A stretch of 64,000 nucleotides of DNA from Onchocerca volvulus (taxonomy: Eukaryota; Nematoda; Chromadorea; Rhabditida; Onchocercidae). The stretch lies in the NCBI GenBank assembly GCA_000499405.2, contig HG738138.1:4266368-4330367 (forward strand), in the 5' to 3' direction. Below, in pieces: positions 50,485 through 63,734 of the stretch. The translations under genes were made by a program, and so were the position numbers. Numbering within the stretch: the first letter of the stretch is position 1; every line of letters starts with the position of its first letter. The notes under the pieces were generated by a model. That model ran no database searches, had not been told where the DNA came from, and saw only the letters and a list, made by a program, of their open reading frames with translations.

Positions 50485-50840
50485 CTAAATTGTCGTTCGT
50501 GTCGATCTGGACTGTAGAACTGTTGCTGTGTCGTAGAACTGTAGTTGCGTCAGTGTAAAAATTTGCAGCTCAACTCCTGTAGTAAACTGTTCGAGAGCAC
50601 TTGTAGAAAAAGTGACTCTTCTCCAAAATCCGAACCTTACATATCCTTTCGGATTTCTCCTTCTTACCTGATATTCAGTTTGTCGCCTCTTATTGGTCGA
50701 TCTCACTTTGTTTACATGTTAATTGGAGCTTTTGGCGGCAAACATGTTTATCGTTTTGACGGGGAACATATTTGTCCTTCTGTTTATTGTTTTGACAGTA
50801 AAATGTTTATCATTGTTGGACCATTTGAAACTATCTTCGC
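50485..50840. repeat. Diverged duplicated block, copy 2
   Basis: Counterpart of the block at 47640-48000. It lies immediately upstream (minus-strand sense) of the CWC22 relic. Its 3' half is a degenerate array of TGTTTA(T/C) motifs (about 50709, 50746, 50781, 50805), which is RTAAACA on the minus strand. An open minus-strand frame at 50706-50485 reads RSTNKRRQTEYQVRRRNPKG, so the block may once have been the 5' part of the CWC22 gene. Confidence 0.65.
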
Positions 50841-51808
50841 GCTTCTTGACCTTTAATACTTCTTGTTTATAATAAGTCATTTTTCGGATTTTTCCCACAA
50901 GGGTAGAGTGAAAATTATGAAAAAAAAAAGAGGAAAACAGTTGCTTATGAACTAACAGTAATCAATCACTTTCCTCAAAAGAACGTTCCGTAATCAGATT
51001 ATCGTAATCGAGTTGATATAATTCAAAAATTACAAAAACCAAAAAAAAAAAAAAGGAACCAACAAAAAAACAATAAAATCCATCCAGTTTTAATGAGTCA
51101 CATATATCTTATGGTATTTCAGGAAAATGCTTTACTTAGCTATACCGCGATTTTATTTTATCTGGATAAGAAGGTAACCGTCACTTAAATAGTTTAGAAT
51201 GAGAAATCGCACTAACCGAACGCTAAAAAAAATGAATAAATTGAGAAGACATCCGTCATGTACAAAGTTTTTTCCATCAAAATTTAGGCTTTTCAGAATA
51301 GTGAATGGATTAAATGGCAGAAGTCAAGTAATTGTATGTATTCCTAACGATGGCGATTACAACATAATTCATTGGAAAACTTATGACTGAGGGATATTAT
51401 TTTCAAGGAGTAAGCCTAAATGACGACTGTTCATTTTTAAAATTTAGGTCTCTAAATTTTTGTAAAAACAGTGAATCCAGAAATCCTGGTTTTCCATAGT
51501 TTAAGATTGTAATCATCTGTCTGCAAGATTACTAGATTACAGTTTTCTGTTTTTTGTACATGAAGCTTGGAAGTAGCTATTATATTCACTATTTAATAAT
51601 TAGACGGGCATGAAAAGATATAACTTTTCTGGAAGAACAAGAATCGTGAGTTAAGAATTTTCTAATGTTTTTTCAGTCTGCCTGCAAGGGAACTTTCAGA
51701 TCTTTGGATTTTCTGGATTGAGTTTGGATTTTCTTTCCTACAAATGAATAGATTTTTCATTCTGTGATACCTATGTATATTAAATTTGTTGAAGTGACTT
51801 TGTTACAG

Positions 51809-51886
51809 ACTGTAAAGCATACAAAAAACAGTCTAACAAAACCGGAGACGGGGAAGAAAGAATTGAAATAAATGATAGTTGTCAAG
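51809..51886 (+). other. Candidate upstream exon of the TMEM237-like gene
   Basis: A TTGTTACAG acceptor and AAG|GTAACA donor bound an open frame coding CKAYKKQSNKTGDGEERIE and INDSCQ. The Lys-rich, acidic content fits the N-terminal part of TMEM237 proteins. It ends in phase 1, while the next certain exon needs phase 2, so at least one exon is missing between. 52124-52153 (ATAGTTACAG to GTAAGC) is a possible link but does not fix the phase with this exon. Confidence 0.35.
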
Positions 51887-52396
51887 GTAACAAGAATGTC
51901 TTTTCTTATACTAATTTGCTGAGAAACTGATCCGTGTAGGTTTAGATAAAGTGTTTTGCATACCGTGCAACCAAAATGATTTATGATAACTTGCGGCCTG
52001 ATTCAAGACTGTTTCTTATGATTAGATTAATATGGTTTATTATTTCAGGTTTTTGATAGTTATAAAGGATTGGAAAACAAGTTAAGTTATGTTGGAAACT
52101 AAAAGTTGTCGCCATAGTTACAGATATGTTTTCGAGTTTCATAGAGTCCAAGCGTAAGCATCCCATTTCTAGTTTTATTCATTTTCAGTGAAATTATATC
52201 ATTCGTTTTATAATTTGCCATGCGTTAAATCTAAACAATTTTCGGAAAGTAACTGATGTTGAATGATCACGACAAGCAAGACGAAAGTGGAGATAGGTAA
52301 GACAAATTATAATTTCAAGAAATAATTCGTTTTTTATTACAATCAAATTAAGAGGTGCAGTATGTAAATTAATGAATAAATTAATTATTACTTTAG

Positions 52397-54509
52397 TGTT
52401 GTGCCCAAGCATCTGGAGGATTACTATGGTCGAAGAAACAGTGTTGAAGCAAATCCGAAAAGTAGTAATGAACAAGTAGGCAAAAATATTACAATGACAG
52501 CAATCCTTAGCCAACCGGTATACGATGTGTTCGTTCAGCATGATAGTTTGTTATTTGCTTATTCAATGTTTAGTTCTCAAGATTCGAGTTCTGTTCCTTT
52601 ATTTATTTCTTTCAAATTTAAAAGTATCTGCCATCTGTAATTGTTTGATACATTTACAAGTATTTCCATATATTTATTTTTGAGAATGTTTCCGCCGAAC
52701 TGATCGTAAACAGTACGAAAAAATGTTAGAATCACGAACAGACGATTTGATGAGTATTACTCCATCCGAAAGCATTCAGTCGGCATTGACAATTCAGACT
52801 GCTTTTCATAATCTATCGCTCATAATACAAGGTAAATATAACGAATTGTAATACTATTCTAATTGCTTTTATACAATGTGCAATCTCAAGAGTACCTCTT
52901 AATCTAAAAGGCTAGAGCTAAACTTGAAAAATATTACAGTTAAATTCTCTGTTGACGATCATATAAATAGAATCTGGGACTTTAAATTGAACAACAGGCT
53001 TTACATTTGGTGTTACATTGAAGCATCTATGCTTGTATACTTTCCTTCTTCTCTTGCTTTTGCCTTCTTTTCTGTAAAAGTTGTTTACGGTAGTGTTTTT
53101 GTGAAAGTAGGAGTAAACGTTTCAAAGGTATATGGAAAGTTTACAGATTTCAAATGCTTTTGAAAAAGCTTTCGCTAACTCAAGACAGTTTCCAGGCATT
53201 TTTGAAACTTTTTATATCAAAATTCCAAAACTTGCTCCATTTTTTCGCTACGGATTTTTCGCTTTTAGGATTTTTATCTGGATTCGGGACTTCTCACGCT
53301 ATTTTCGCTTTCGCTTTTGCCGACATTGTAAATTTTACTTCATCATAAATTTTCTATTTATTCCTCGGTGCATTTGTTTTTTGGTTTCTTAAGACTGTAT
53401 TTCAGTTTTTGAATAAACAATGTTAGATAGATTGAACAAAGTGCGTAATTATTTAATCACTTGAAATTTTGTCTTCGTTTTCTCAGGACGTACTTCATAA
53501 AAGTTATGCATGGTTAGCGATGCCAATACAAGCCACCTTCTATGCATGCTTTGTGATCAGCACCATTGCAGCATTTGACAGGTACTTTCATTACTTTGCT
53601 TTTTCCCATTAATTCACAAAAAATTGATGGTAACAACATAATTTATGACAATTATTAGAGATTTCTGAAATGTTCGTGTATTCTACAAAATTGATTTGGG
53701 AATTGTTCCCAACAATTTCATAAAACTATTTAAGGAAAAAGAATACTTTATTTCCAGGCTTGAAATAAGTTCTGGTTTAATGGATAACTTGAAACGTGGA
53801 TTGAGCTTACAAAGTGGTGGTTTAGATATATTGTTATGTTTAATTGGTACAACAGCTACATTGCTGTCAGCATTATATGATGAATGGATTATAGAACCAA
53901 TGAAACAACAAAAAATTCAGGTACGTCTACATTTGAATTCCGAATTTTTTCCCTTCTACCTCTTGGAATTTTTTAATGCCGATAAAATGGGTAGAAAGTT
54001 TTGTTTAATTTTTGAAATCTTAAAAAATATTGGGTTTAAATATCTCTGGCTTCTACTGGATGTATCGAAAGCATGCTAACAGTTTTTGTCTTATCACAGG
54101 GAATTTGAGTAGATCACAATAACAAGTAAACTAATATTGCAGGATATTTTGGCTATAGACCCACTAGTTGCTTGGCGTTTATTAAGTAGTGTTCGTGCCA
54201 TAGTCGGATTGTTAAATTGGGTCCTTCTGTCTCTTTCACCAAATAGCAATATTTTATTAAGACAGATTCGTAATCCGGTATGCCAACTTTTTTGTCTTTT
54301 TTTCGAAAATTGCTTTTTTTTATTTTTTATTTTTTGTCTTTTTTTTTTTCGAAAATTGAGGAGGTCAACAGGTACGGATGTATTTCGAGAAGAGTTTAGA
54401 AGTTTTCATTGTCATTCCGAAAATATTTATTCAACAGACTCTTATAATTTCGAGTTTATTTCTGCTTATATTTTAGGAATCAGTTCATGAAAATTGTGAA
54501 GTGACGTGA
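52397..54509 (+). CDS. jbts-14: TMEM237/JBTS-14 ciliary transition-zone membrane protein (5' end missing)
   Basis: TMEM237 is a tetraspan protein of the ciliary transition zone, part of the MKS module; in nematodes only sensory neurons are ciliated. Exons: 52397-52475, 52714-52831, 53269-53327, 53487-53581, 53758-53920, 54143-54277, 54477-54509, all phase-consistent. The visible protein is 226 aa. It begins with a polar cytoplasmic part (PKHLEDYYGRRNSVEANPKS, KMLESRTDDLMS). Four hydrophobic segments follow: LSLIIQGFLSGFG to FAFAFADI, AMPIQATFYACFVISTIAAF ending in the conserved AFDR, LDILLCLIGTTATLLSALYD, and VRAIVGLLNWVLLSL. The GFLSG and SAFDR-like motifs match vertebrate TMEM237. The family is about 400 aa, so N-terminal exons are missing. 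51809-51886 (KAYKKQSNKTGDGEERIE) is a good candidate, but its phase 1 end does not join 52397 directly. Confidence 0.85.
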
Positions 54510-57500
54510 AGTAGACGAAATCATTGGCAAAAAAGTAAAGTGATTGATAAATTTATTTTGAATTATGAACAGATAGAATTGATTAATCTAAATAAAAAAT
54601 TTGTTACATTATTTTGCTGAAAAGACTGCAAGATCGCAAATATGCTGTATTCAAACTATCATAAATTTCTACGACAATCTTTTTTATCAAAATGAATAAA
54701 AAAGAAATCAAAACTTGATTAGCATTAGTCAACAGCATTATGTAGGCTTATTTTTCGTTGCACCCCTAGTGTTAGTTATTTTTTATTCCATTACTTTTAA
54801 AGAGAACTTTTTTTGCTTTCTCTTCGGAGCTGCTATTTTAATTCAAACAGACTCAATGGGCAATCGCCTCCATTAATGCAATTTTCATTAATAACATGCA
54901 GTAATTAACTCAGCCGATAAATTCTTGATGCTTTTCTGTTGTCATAACTGCCTATGAGTTAAATGTTTTCTTGCATTTAATTTAGTTTAGACAAATTCTC
55001 GAAAGTCGAGAAATTTCGAAAATCAAATTCAACGTGGATTATATTTTATAAAAGAATTCAAATGTTTTGAATTCATTCCAAGTCTTCGAAGAGCAATTTC
55101 AGTAATTCTTAACTAAACCAAAGAGAAAAATTGGGACTAATGGAAGCTCCCTCTATATTCTAGCGGCCAAATTCCTTTGATATTTTTTAAGGAAATTTTA
55201 ATTCAAGCATTCTAAGAAATTATAAAAGATTCAACATTCCGTCACACAAATTCAAGAAAGCTGAAAAACCATCAATATTGGATTCCATTGTTCCTCTGGT
55301 TTGTTGTCCTTTTCTTGCTCCTTCATTCCTTTTGTTATTCCCAACAATCCTCACCGCCACTTCTATAGACCGTAATTTGACGTCTCCTCCACCGTGTCAT
55401 TTCAATTGTCGACAGAGAAAGAATATGTTCTTTTTTTTCCCAAAAAGAAAAAAAAAAAAAGGAAAAAAAAATATTTGCAGTTTTACTTGAAATTTTTTGA
55501 GATAGGAGAAGTAATCGCTGAGAGTGAAATGATGTATGTTTCTTTTTTTCTTGTTCTTTCATTTCAAGTTTCTTTTCCATTATTTTCTGCAGACTGTTAT
55601 CAAAACTTTCCCTTGTACAATATTCATGATCTACATTTGATCTTTTATTTCTGATGCTAATAATTTCACTTTACAAGATCGAAATGAAATTATTTTTGCT
55701 GTTTGCTATGTTCAGTACTGTTCGTTACCCAGCTTTTCCAACATTGAATTTCAATGTGCCATCAGAACAATCTGTTATTTCTGGAATACGATTTTTCCTC
55801 CTTTTTTTTTTTAAATTAACGAACAAGTTTGATTTATCAACCACCTTTATTGCTGTGTTAGTGAAACACAATAATGCATACGTCTGTGTGTGCTATCAAG
55901 TGTTTATTACATGCATTTTCATTCCCATGAATTCTGGCAAAAATTTAGAGCTGAAAATTAAATCGGCTAATCTTATAGTTAATCAATTTTAATATGGCAC
56001 TTAAATTTTTATTTTCCCGTTAAAGAAAGGAAGTTAATTTCAAACAATTTCATGCATTTAATTACAATCTTCATGGCTTTTTTTGTTAAATCAATAATAG
56101 AGCAAGTAGACAATTGTAACAGGAAATTCTTGATCTAACTCAATCACTTTTAATGCTTGATAATAGTTTGTATACGAAATATTAGTGCGATGATCAAGTT
56201 TGTCAAAGAAAAATTGTGAATGAAATCTGAAAATTCAAATTTAAGTTATAGTTAAGAAGAAAATCCTCAGCAATTCGTCCTATCAGTAACCCGACTATAT
56301 TCTAATTTTCTATTAGTTTATTTCATCAGCTGATTTAGTCAGTAATTATTCACTCATTTTTCATCCGTACGATTATACTACATACATCCATGAACTAGAA
56401 CAGATCAATGAAACAATCATCGCTATTGCTAGTGCCCTATAATGTAAATTGATGATATTCATTGCATATAAATGAATATATATGAGGCTGATAAACATAA
56501 TAATTGATAAGCATTACTATATATGTGATGTCCGATGAAAGTTATGATGCGTAACACTTTTTTAATCCATTGTAAAATGCCGCTAAAGGAGAATATTCAT
56601 GACATTTCCTTTTATGAGTCAATTCCTTAAATTTGCACACTAATTATTTAGATCGAACTTTCCATTAACTTTTTATCCCTCGTGTCTGTGCTTTTCTTGA
56701 ATTGGTGATGTGATGACATTTAAGCTTGGTTGATGCCGAAAATTAATGCTCCCATTTTCTTTCTTATTTGCTTCACTGAAAACAACAATGTTTTCCTGGT
56801 CAAAAACAAATCATTACCTTTTTCAATTTAATTTTCGTTACTTGGTTTTTTTTTTTTTTTAAAGTAAAACCTGGGTATGTACACATTCTTGAATATATAC
56901 TCAACATTTGAATAGCTATTATACACTCCTGCAAAATATACTGCAAAGATAATGCAATTATTTTCCATTTTTTCATTGGTCCCTTCTGGCTACTGTTTTG
57001 CTTATATTTTGAGCATCATCTCAAAGTTCATTAATACCTTTTACGAATTCTTGGATCATGACGGGCTCGTTATTTCGTAGGCTTCCTTCTTTATTTCATT
57101 TTATACAATTTATTTGCCTAATGACTCAAAATTTTACTTATATCTAAGACTAGAAAGGAAAATTAGAGAATAAAAAATGATACTTTTCGGTGATGTGAAA
57201 AAGATGATCTCAGCAGAAAATGCTAAGATTCTTTCTTTATCATTCATAAATTAGTAGGAATTGATATTACGAGTCAAAAAAGTCGATAACCTCAAAGATG
57301 ATTATTTCATATGCATGAAAGTTTGTGTATTTAAATACTTATTTAAAATTTCCAGCTTTGTATTTGGTCAGCTTTCAACATTCCATATTCGTTATCTGAC
57401 TTTTCATTTTCTAAAATGATAGGAACCATGAAAATTTGTAGAAAATATGAAGAGAGAAGAACTATACAATTTCCAGGCTTGAAGTTAGTCTCAAGCCTAA

Positions 57501-60500
57501 TGGCTTACAATGGGTGCCGGCACCTTTTGGCTTGATTCGATGTAATTTTTATGATTACCATTATAATTATTTAGGTTGACTAGATATAAATAAAACAGAA
57601 CAGACAGCAATTTTTTCAGGCTTAGAGCTCAAAATTCGCTCGATAATGTTTCACTTTGCTGAACTTTCATAATAAATAAGCCCCAATTTTCTTCTCAGTG
57701 CTCTCAGGCACGTTTGTCTTGTAAAGTGTAGGCTCCACTGAGAGTCACCTCAGTAAAATTTTTTTTTTTTTTTTTTGTGTTTATTGCTTGGCAGAAACAT
57801 TCATTGTGTGAACGGTTATTTACGAATGCCAGCGTAAATAAGCAGGATTTTTCAAAACATTATATTAAATCACGTTGATATGGTCATCATCACTTAAGTG
57901 ATATTATTTTAAGAAGTTTTTGAAAAGTGCGTTATGTAAGGATTTCGATCTAGCTAGTTATTAAATTCCGAATACGGAACTAAAAAAGTTCCTTTTTAAA
58001 GGAAATTTTTTTTTTTAAAAAAAAGAGAAACTAAAAAAATTGATTGTCAACTATAAAATCTTATCAGTGTGATTAAATTATTATTGATGACATAGATTTT
58101 TGAAATCTTAACTGCTCGTTTCATTTTCTGTCCGAATGAATCTCATAAGAAAATGCTAGTTAAGAAACTTAATTATACATTTTTCAGCTATCTTATGTCA
58201 ATAAAATTTTAAAACTTTTAAAATTTCACTTTTTACTAGCAACTTATCAGTGCCATGGTTTGTTTTCCTACGCCAACTTGAAGTTAATGAGAGAGGTGAA
58301 AATTGCGCATTTTTATTATATGAGCTCCAGAAAAATTTTTCATTATTCAAATTTTTTTTGGGAGAATTTGCTATGGTTCAAATCTTTATGAAGTCTAATT
58401 AGAAATTTCGAAATTTTTCGAAAGTTAATGAAATAAAATATGAACAATATGATTATTCCAACTTTCATTCCAATGTGGTACTGCGATTGAAATTTACTTT
58501 TTTTGTTTAATATTTTTATGAATAATTTCGTAGTAGATTTGAGGTAATAAAATATACTATTTGAAATTTTCGGGAATTGCAAATTAGTTGTGACCAAAAT
58601 GTCATGCAAGTAAGCATATTACAGGTGCATGAACAACTGACAACAGTAACTTGTTCCATAGAATTGCTATCAAATTTATTAGCTTAACAGCTGCTATGTG
58701 AATTTGCTAGTACTCTCAAGTTGTATTTTTCCAAAACATTCATGAGTTTTTGCCAAGCTAAGATGCGTATTGCCAAGTTTCAAGTTGTTGAAATATTTTT
58801 TAGATTTAATGAATCTTAACATAACAACTTGTAGTAAACAAGAAAAAGTTATAGCAGATTCAAAATATTTTCATTATGTAAAAGCATGAAATCAAATTCA
58901 GATGTGTAACTATCTATGAAAACTGATGCTTTCACTTTGCAAGAAGGAAGTTAATAAGAAAATGTGGTTACGATAAAGTCGATTTAGAAACCTTATAAAA
59001 TCGTTTAAGAGTAAAAATGATACATTATAGATTTTTAATTAAACTCAACTATACTTATTGCTCTATCAAGTTCTCGCAATTGCAGAAATGCAAAATTCAC
59101 TGCAACTTGTTCCATTTTTCAATTTTTTTCTTTTTATCGGTAAAATTGTCAGCTTGCCCTACTGATATAAAATAATTCAAGAAGATCATACATTTTTTCA
59201 AGATAGAAAATCATATTGACGTCACCACGTCCATTTGAGTTTTTGTTTATCAGAATAATCAGCAATAATGAATTCATGGATTCAATTCATTGAAGCTTGT
59301 CATTTCTTCATTTACTTCCTGTGAAATCTTCCATTTCCTTTCCATTTTCCCACATGCACTTTTGTTTTTTATAGAGATTTGATAGATCTCTCTGTCGTTT
59401 AACCTACCAGAATTATAGCTTAAGAAGGCCCGATGTTCCACAGAAATATTAAAGAAATTCAGCTTCAGATAATTAAAATTGTGCTTTCCCGCTGATTTTT
59501 GGTCTGTTCAGAAATTTCGGGTAGCTAGTATACTCTAAATCAGAAAAAAACAAGTCGTTGTTGAACATCATTCGAAATATTTTGGTTTAACTTTTCTTTC
59601 AAAAGTGTTTGTATCATAGGATGTTGTTAAACTAATAATAATAAATTCTCTGTCTTGTCTTTAATTGCCGCTTTTCTTTCAATTCTGATTAAATACAACT
59701 CATAAAACAAAGGATAATTTCTAAAGTTCCAATATGATTTAAAACTGAATTATCTAATTCTTTTAAAATATGTCTCCTTTGATGAGATTTCATTTTGGCA
59801 ATACAAATAGGTAATAAAATAAGGGTGGTCTTAAAATATTTGTTTTATTCGTTGTCAAAAGTAAGGAATATAGATACTGAAATTTATAAGAAAAAGATAA
59901 TATATCCTTCTCTTATCAACTTCATTATCGATATCTCAGTATACACGAAAGTAATTTGAAAATTAATGAACTTGTCTGGACAATTATTAATTGTTAATGA
60001 TAAATGCTATTTTTTATATTTCGTAGCTGCTATAACTTGCAGCGGCAAAATGCTCCATGAAAAATGTTCCATTTTTGCAAAATCTATTTTTTTTTTCCTC
60101 AATAGGTATATTGTTTAAAATTTTAGCAACTGATTATGGATTTATTGCGAAAATGAAGAAAATTTATCAAACCTAAGCTATTAATTTCTATTTTTTGTTA
60201 AGAAAGTTTTGCACTTTTTTTTTTTAAATTCGTGAAAGCACTTCAAGGACTGATGATATGTAACTAATTCCATTTATGGTTTGATGAATTCTGAATTTTT
60301 TACATGCTCAAAACTCGAGTGAACATCCATTGATTATAGCCAAAGTTCCTATTAGCAATATTGCCATCATTCATTTCAAAAGTATTACAGTTCGATTATT
60401 TCTGAAGATTCAGTTCAAATTTCATTACGTTTGCGATGGACATATCAATAGCAGCAGAAAGTTTTCTTTTTTTTTTTTTTTTTCGCTTCCACTCAAATGA

Positions 60501-63500
60501 TGGGTGGAGTTCCATGAGTGAAGCAGTCACTAATTGAGAAAACGACTCTTATAAGTTAGTAAATCATCACAATATACATCCGAAAGTATGTTATCGATTC
60601 TTTCTGTTAAATATATTTGTTTAATTAGAATAATCGAATTTTGAAACTAGGCTTCAGTGCTATTTTTTTTAAATTACTTAATATCAGTAGGAAGAAATAA
60701 AATGATAGGTGGAATCCTATGTATTATGTATTATTCCTTAACAGATCTCAATAGTCATATCTAATCATGCAATTTTCGTGTACATGTGACAAATTGAATC
60801 ACGAAAAAGGGAAGTGAAAAGATGAGCTTCCAATTTTGAGGATGGGAATAATGCCATGAAAATAAGTTTTTGAATATTAAGAAGTATTGAAATTTTAAAC
60901 TAGATAAAAGTTAAACTTTTAATTAGAATCATCGAATTTGAAAGATTTACGGAAATACTGGAATTAAAATTATTGAGACTAAGAAAACTTAAAAAATGTA
61001 GACAAAAACTGGAAGAATGATAGTGAAATAAAGAAGAAAGAGTAGGGGAAAAAAAGCGGTAGACCACCATTTCAGTCATAAAAAACAGAAAGATTAAAGT
61101 TGAGAATTGCTTTGTCAATAGAATTTTTTAATTCTTTTAGAGCTTAACGATGCTCAAATGTTATAAAAATAGTAAAAAGTTCAGGAATTTTTCGAGAGTT
61201 CAAGAATTTTCTCAGTGATAACTTTGAATTTTTTGAATTTCAGACGTTAACTATAATGGTTACAATTATAATTAGGTGCAATTGACTTTATTATCGTATG
61301 AAATTTTCGACCAGTCAAGACTGCAGAATAATTCACACAGCACACAGCATTAGTTATGATAATGAAAAATCATGTAATCAACATGCAAAAACAATTTGCG
61401 ATCTTCAACTTTACTCTCTCTTGCTCTTCTCATCCGATTTTGTTTCATTTTTCTCGTATATTAATATGTTTTGCCTTATCTGTTCAATTAACTGAAATTA
61501 TCTTTCCTACTGACATATAAATGTGAAGTGTTTGTTGTAAGTTTTAAATAATGAAAAAATGATTACTGTTAATTACATCTCTTTGTACAGTAATCAAAAA
61601 GTGATTACTGTACAAAGAGATGTAATTAACATGGTGAAAGGATTTATTGACCTAGATGAACTGAATATATAGCCAAGATTGGACTTTCAGTCATGATTGC
61701 TTACTGTTTCTTTCATAAAAATTTGCAACTTTCCTTCTAGGAAGCTTAAAATCATTACTAACTAAAATGCAGTCTTGTTAATTTAAATTGTTCCAGACTA
61801 ATTAGTCAAAATAGTTTAAAAAAACTGACTAATTTAGGAATTTAATAACAATGGTCTATTTAAGAAATGGATAGAACAAAAATAGTGTAATGGTTAGTAT
61901 TCTCTTCAGGTGCATTTGTTCTTTGTCAATATCCGGCACATTTTCTGAAAAGATGTGATGTACCAAATTACTGAGCATCTTAGTATTCGTGATAATAGGA
62001 AAATTTTCCACTTTAGAATGGCATAATGATTGAAACTTGCTTAAATAATTCTGAATTTTTAACAAATATTAATTTATCTATATTCTTCTGTCATTCAAAT
62101 TAATGAAGAAAATCGTATCTCTGAGCAAATTGATTGATCGTAAATACGGAAATTATTTGTGTTTTACTGCAGATTATTCGTGCGAAATGAAGTTGAAGAA
62201 AGTGGCAATTTTTTTTCTTCAAATAAAAATTGAACTCTGTAAATTGACACTAATAATTTGAATATCCTGTTTAAAGTTTCCCTTTTCTCTCTCATCTTCA
62301 TCAGAAAAAAGCCTAAGCTGACCTAAATAGTATAAAATTTCACGAATTTTGACACCCTTCACTAAAAATAAAAAAACGAAATTTGAGAATTTAAATTGAA
62401 GTTGCGCATTAGTTCAAAGTCTCAAATTTCAAATTCTCATACATGCATATTCATTTTTCAAATAAAAGAACGACTCAAAAAATGCCCGAAAAGCTTAATC
62501 ACATGTTTAAAAAAAAAGTTCAAAATTGTATCGAAGGTAGATTTCCTAAACAGCATGTCATAAATATTTTAAAGCTTCGTTTCGATTTAAAATTTTTTCA
62601 GATTTAGTTAATTGGACGATAATAAAGGATAATTTGAAAGTTTCTGTTCATAAAGATTTTTTTTCTAGGAAAATCTCTTCACCGTATCCGGTTTTTTACA
62701 CATAAAATATGATTAGCGACAACTTATTACGACCATTTATGATGTTTCTTCGAACTATAAGTCATTAGATAATAATTTAAACGTTTCAGAAAAGCTTCTC
62801 GAAAAACATGACGTTAATCTTCCAATGAAAATAAAATGTGTTTAGAAATTAAGTCGCACTGCAGAAAAAAAAAAAAAAAAAATCTGGAATCTCATTTAAA
62901 CTGTAAACTATTTTTTAGGAGAATGAATAAGTAAAACTTAATTTTCACAATTGATTTTACACTTTTATTAGAATCAATTCTCGAATGAAAAGAGCTACCA
63001 ATGTCAAGAATTCTGCTTTAATGCTGACAAAGCTATAATGATCTGTAAGAATGAAGCCATTTCGATATTGTTCAGCAAATGATTCTTATGCATGGCTTGT
63101 TTTTTATTTTAAATTTTTCAAACAAAAGTATAATTTCAACCCAGTTTTTTTTTTTTTTTTTTGCCTAAATCATCTCAGATCAGGCGATACATCACATTCA
63201 AACAAGATGAAATAGATTAATCATGGACTTGCTTCAGGCCATCATTCAAAATTGACGAAATGGAATAATAGCTTTTTAATCTCTTTCGATGTGATTGTTG
63301 CAACTTGCTAGGCAGACTTCCTGACGAACAAAAAGTTTTCATTTTCAGCAGTTCACAGATCAGAAACTGAAGTTGACAAGCAAACATTCTGTTTAACGTA
63401 CGGATCGTTGTAGATTACTAAAATTTCCGAAAATCTTGATCATCTAATATATCTCTGATAATCATAATTCGTAAAGTCAGTAAGATTACATAAATAAATT

Positions 63501-63722
63501 TATTATTAACAGTAATATAAATCAGAACTTTTATTTGTTACGCTGAAAAGTTCATCAGATTACCATTGCTTTTTCCTATATAAATGAGTCTCTAGAGAAA
63601 TAAACATACAGGAAAAATTCTTTTGTTCACTGATTTTTTTTTGTTCGGCGATTTCTAAACTGCCTTAATTAATATTTCTAGTACGAATAAGTTGCTAATA
63701 AAAAAGGAATTAATTCATTTCA
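54510..63722. other. 9-kb AT-rich stretch without recognised genes
   Basis: No frame in this region could be tied to a family or to a convincing set of splice sites. The longest open frames (55654-55992 plus, 58343-58609 minus, 60900-61118 minus) are rich in Phe/Ile/Lys/Asn, as expected by chance at this base composition. Homopolymer runs are common (56846-56859, 57763-57776, 58010-58024, 62863-62881). It may be intergenic, or hold 5' exons of the GPCR at the right edge. Confidence 0.4.
61568..61630. repeat. Perfect inverted repeat: 29-bp stem, 5-nt loop
   Basis: Arms 61568-61596 and 61602-61630 are exact reverse complements around AAAAG. The left arm starts GTTAATTACATCTCTTTG and the right arm ends AGAGATGTAATTAAC. 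The ten bases TGATTACTGT occur both just before the left arm and at the start of the right arm. No flanking target duplication is evident. Confidence 0.97.
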
Positions 63723-63734
63723 GACTAATGAGCT

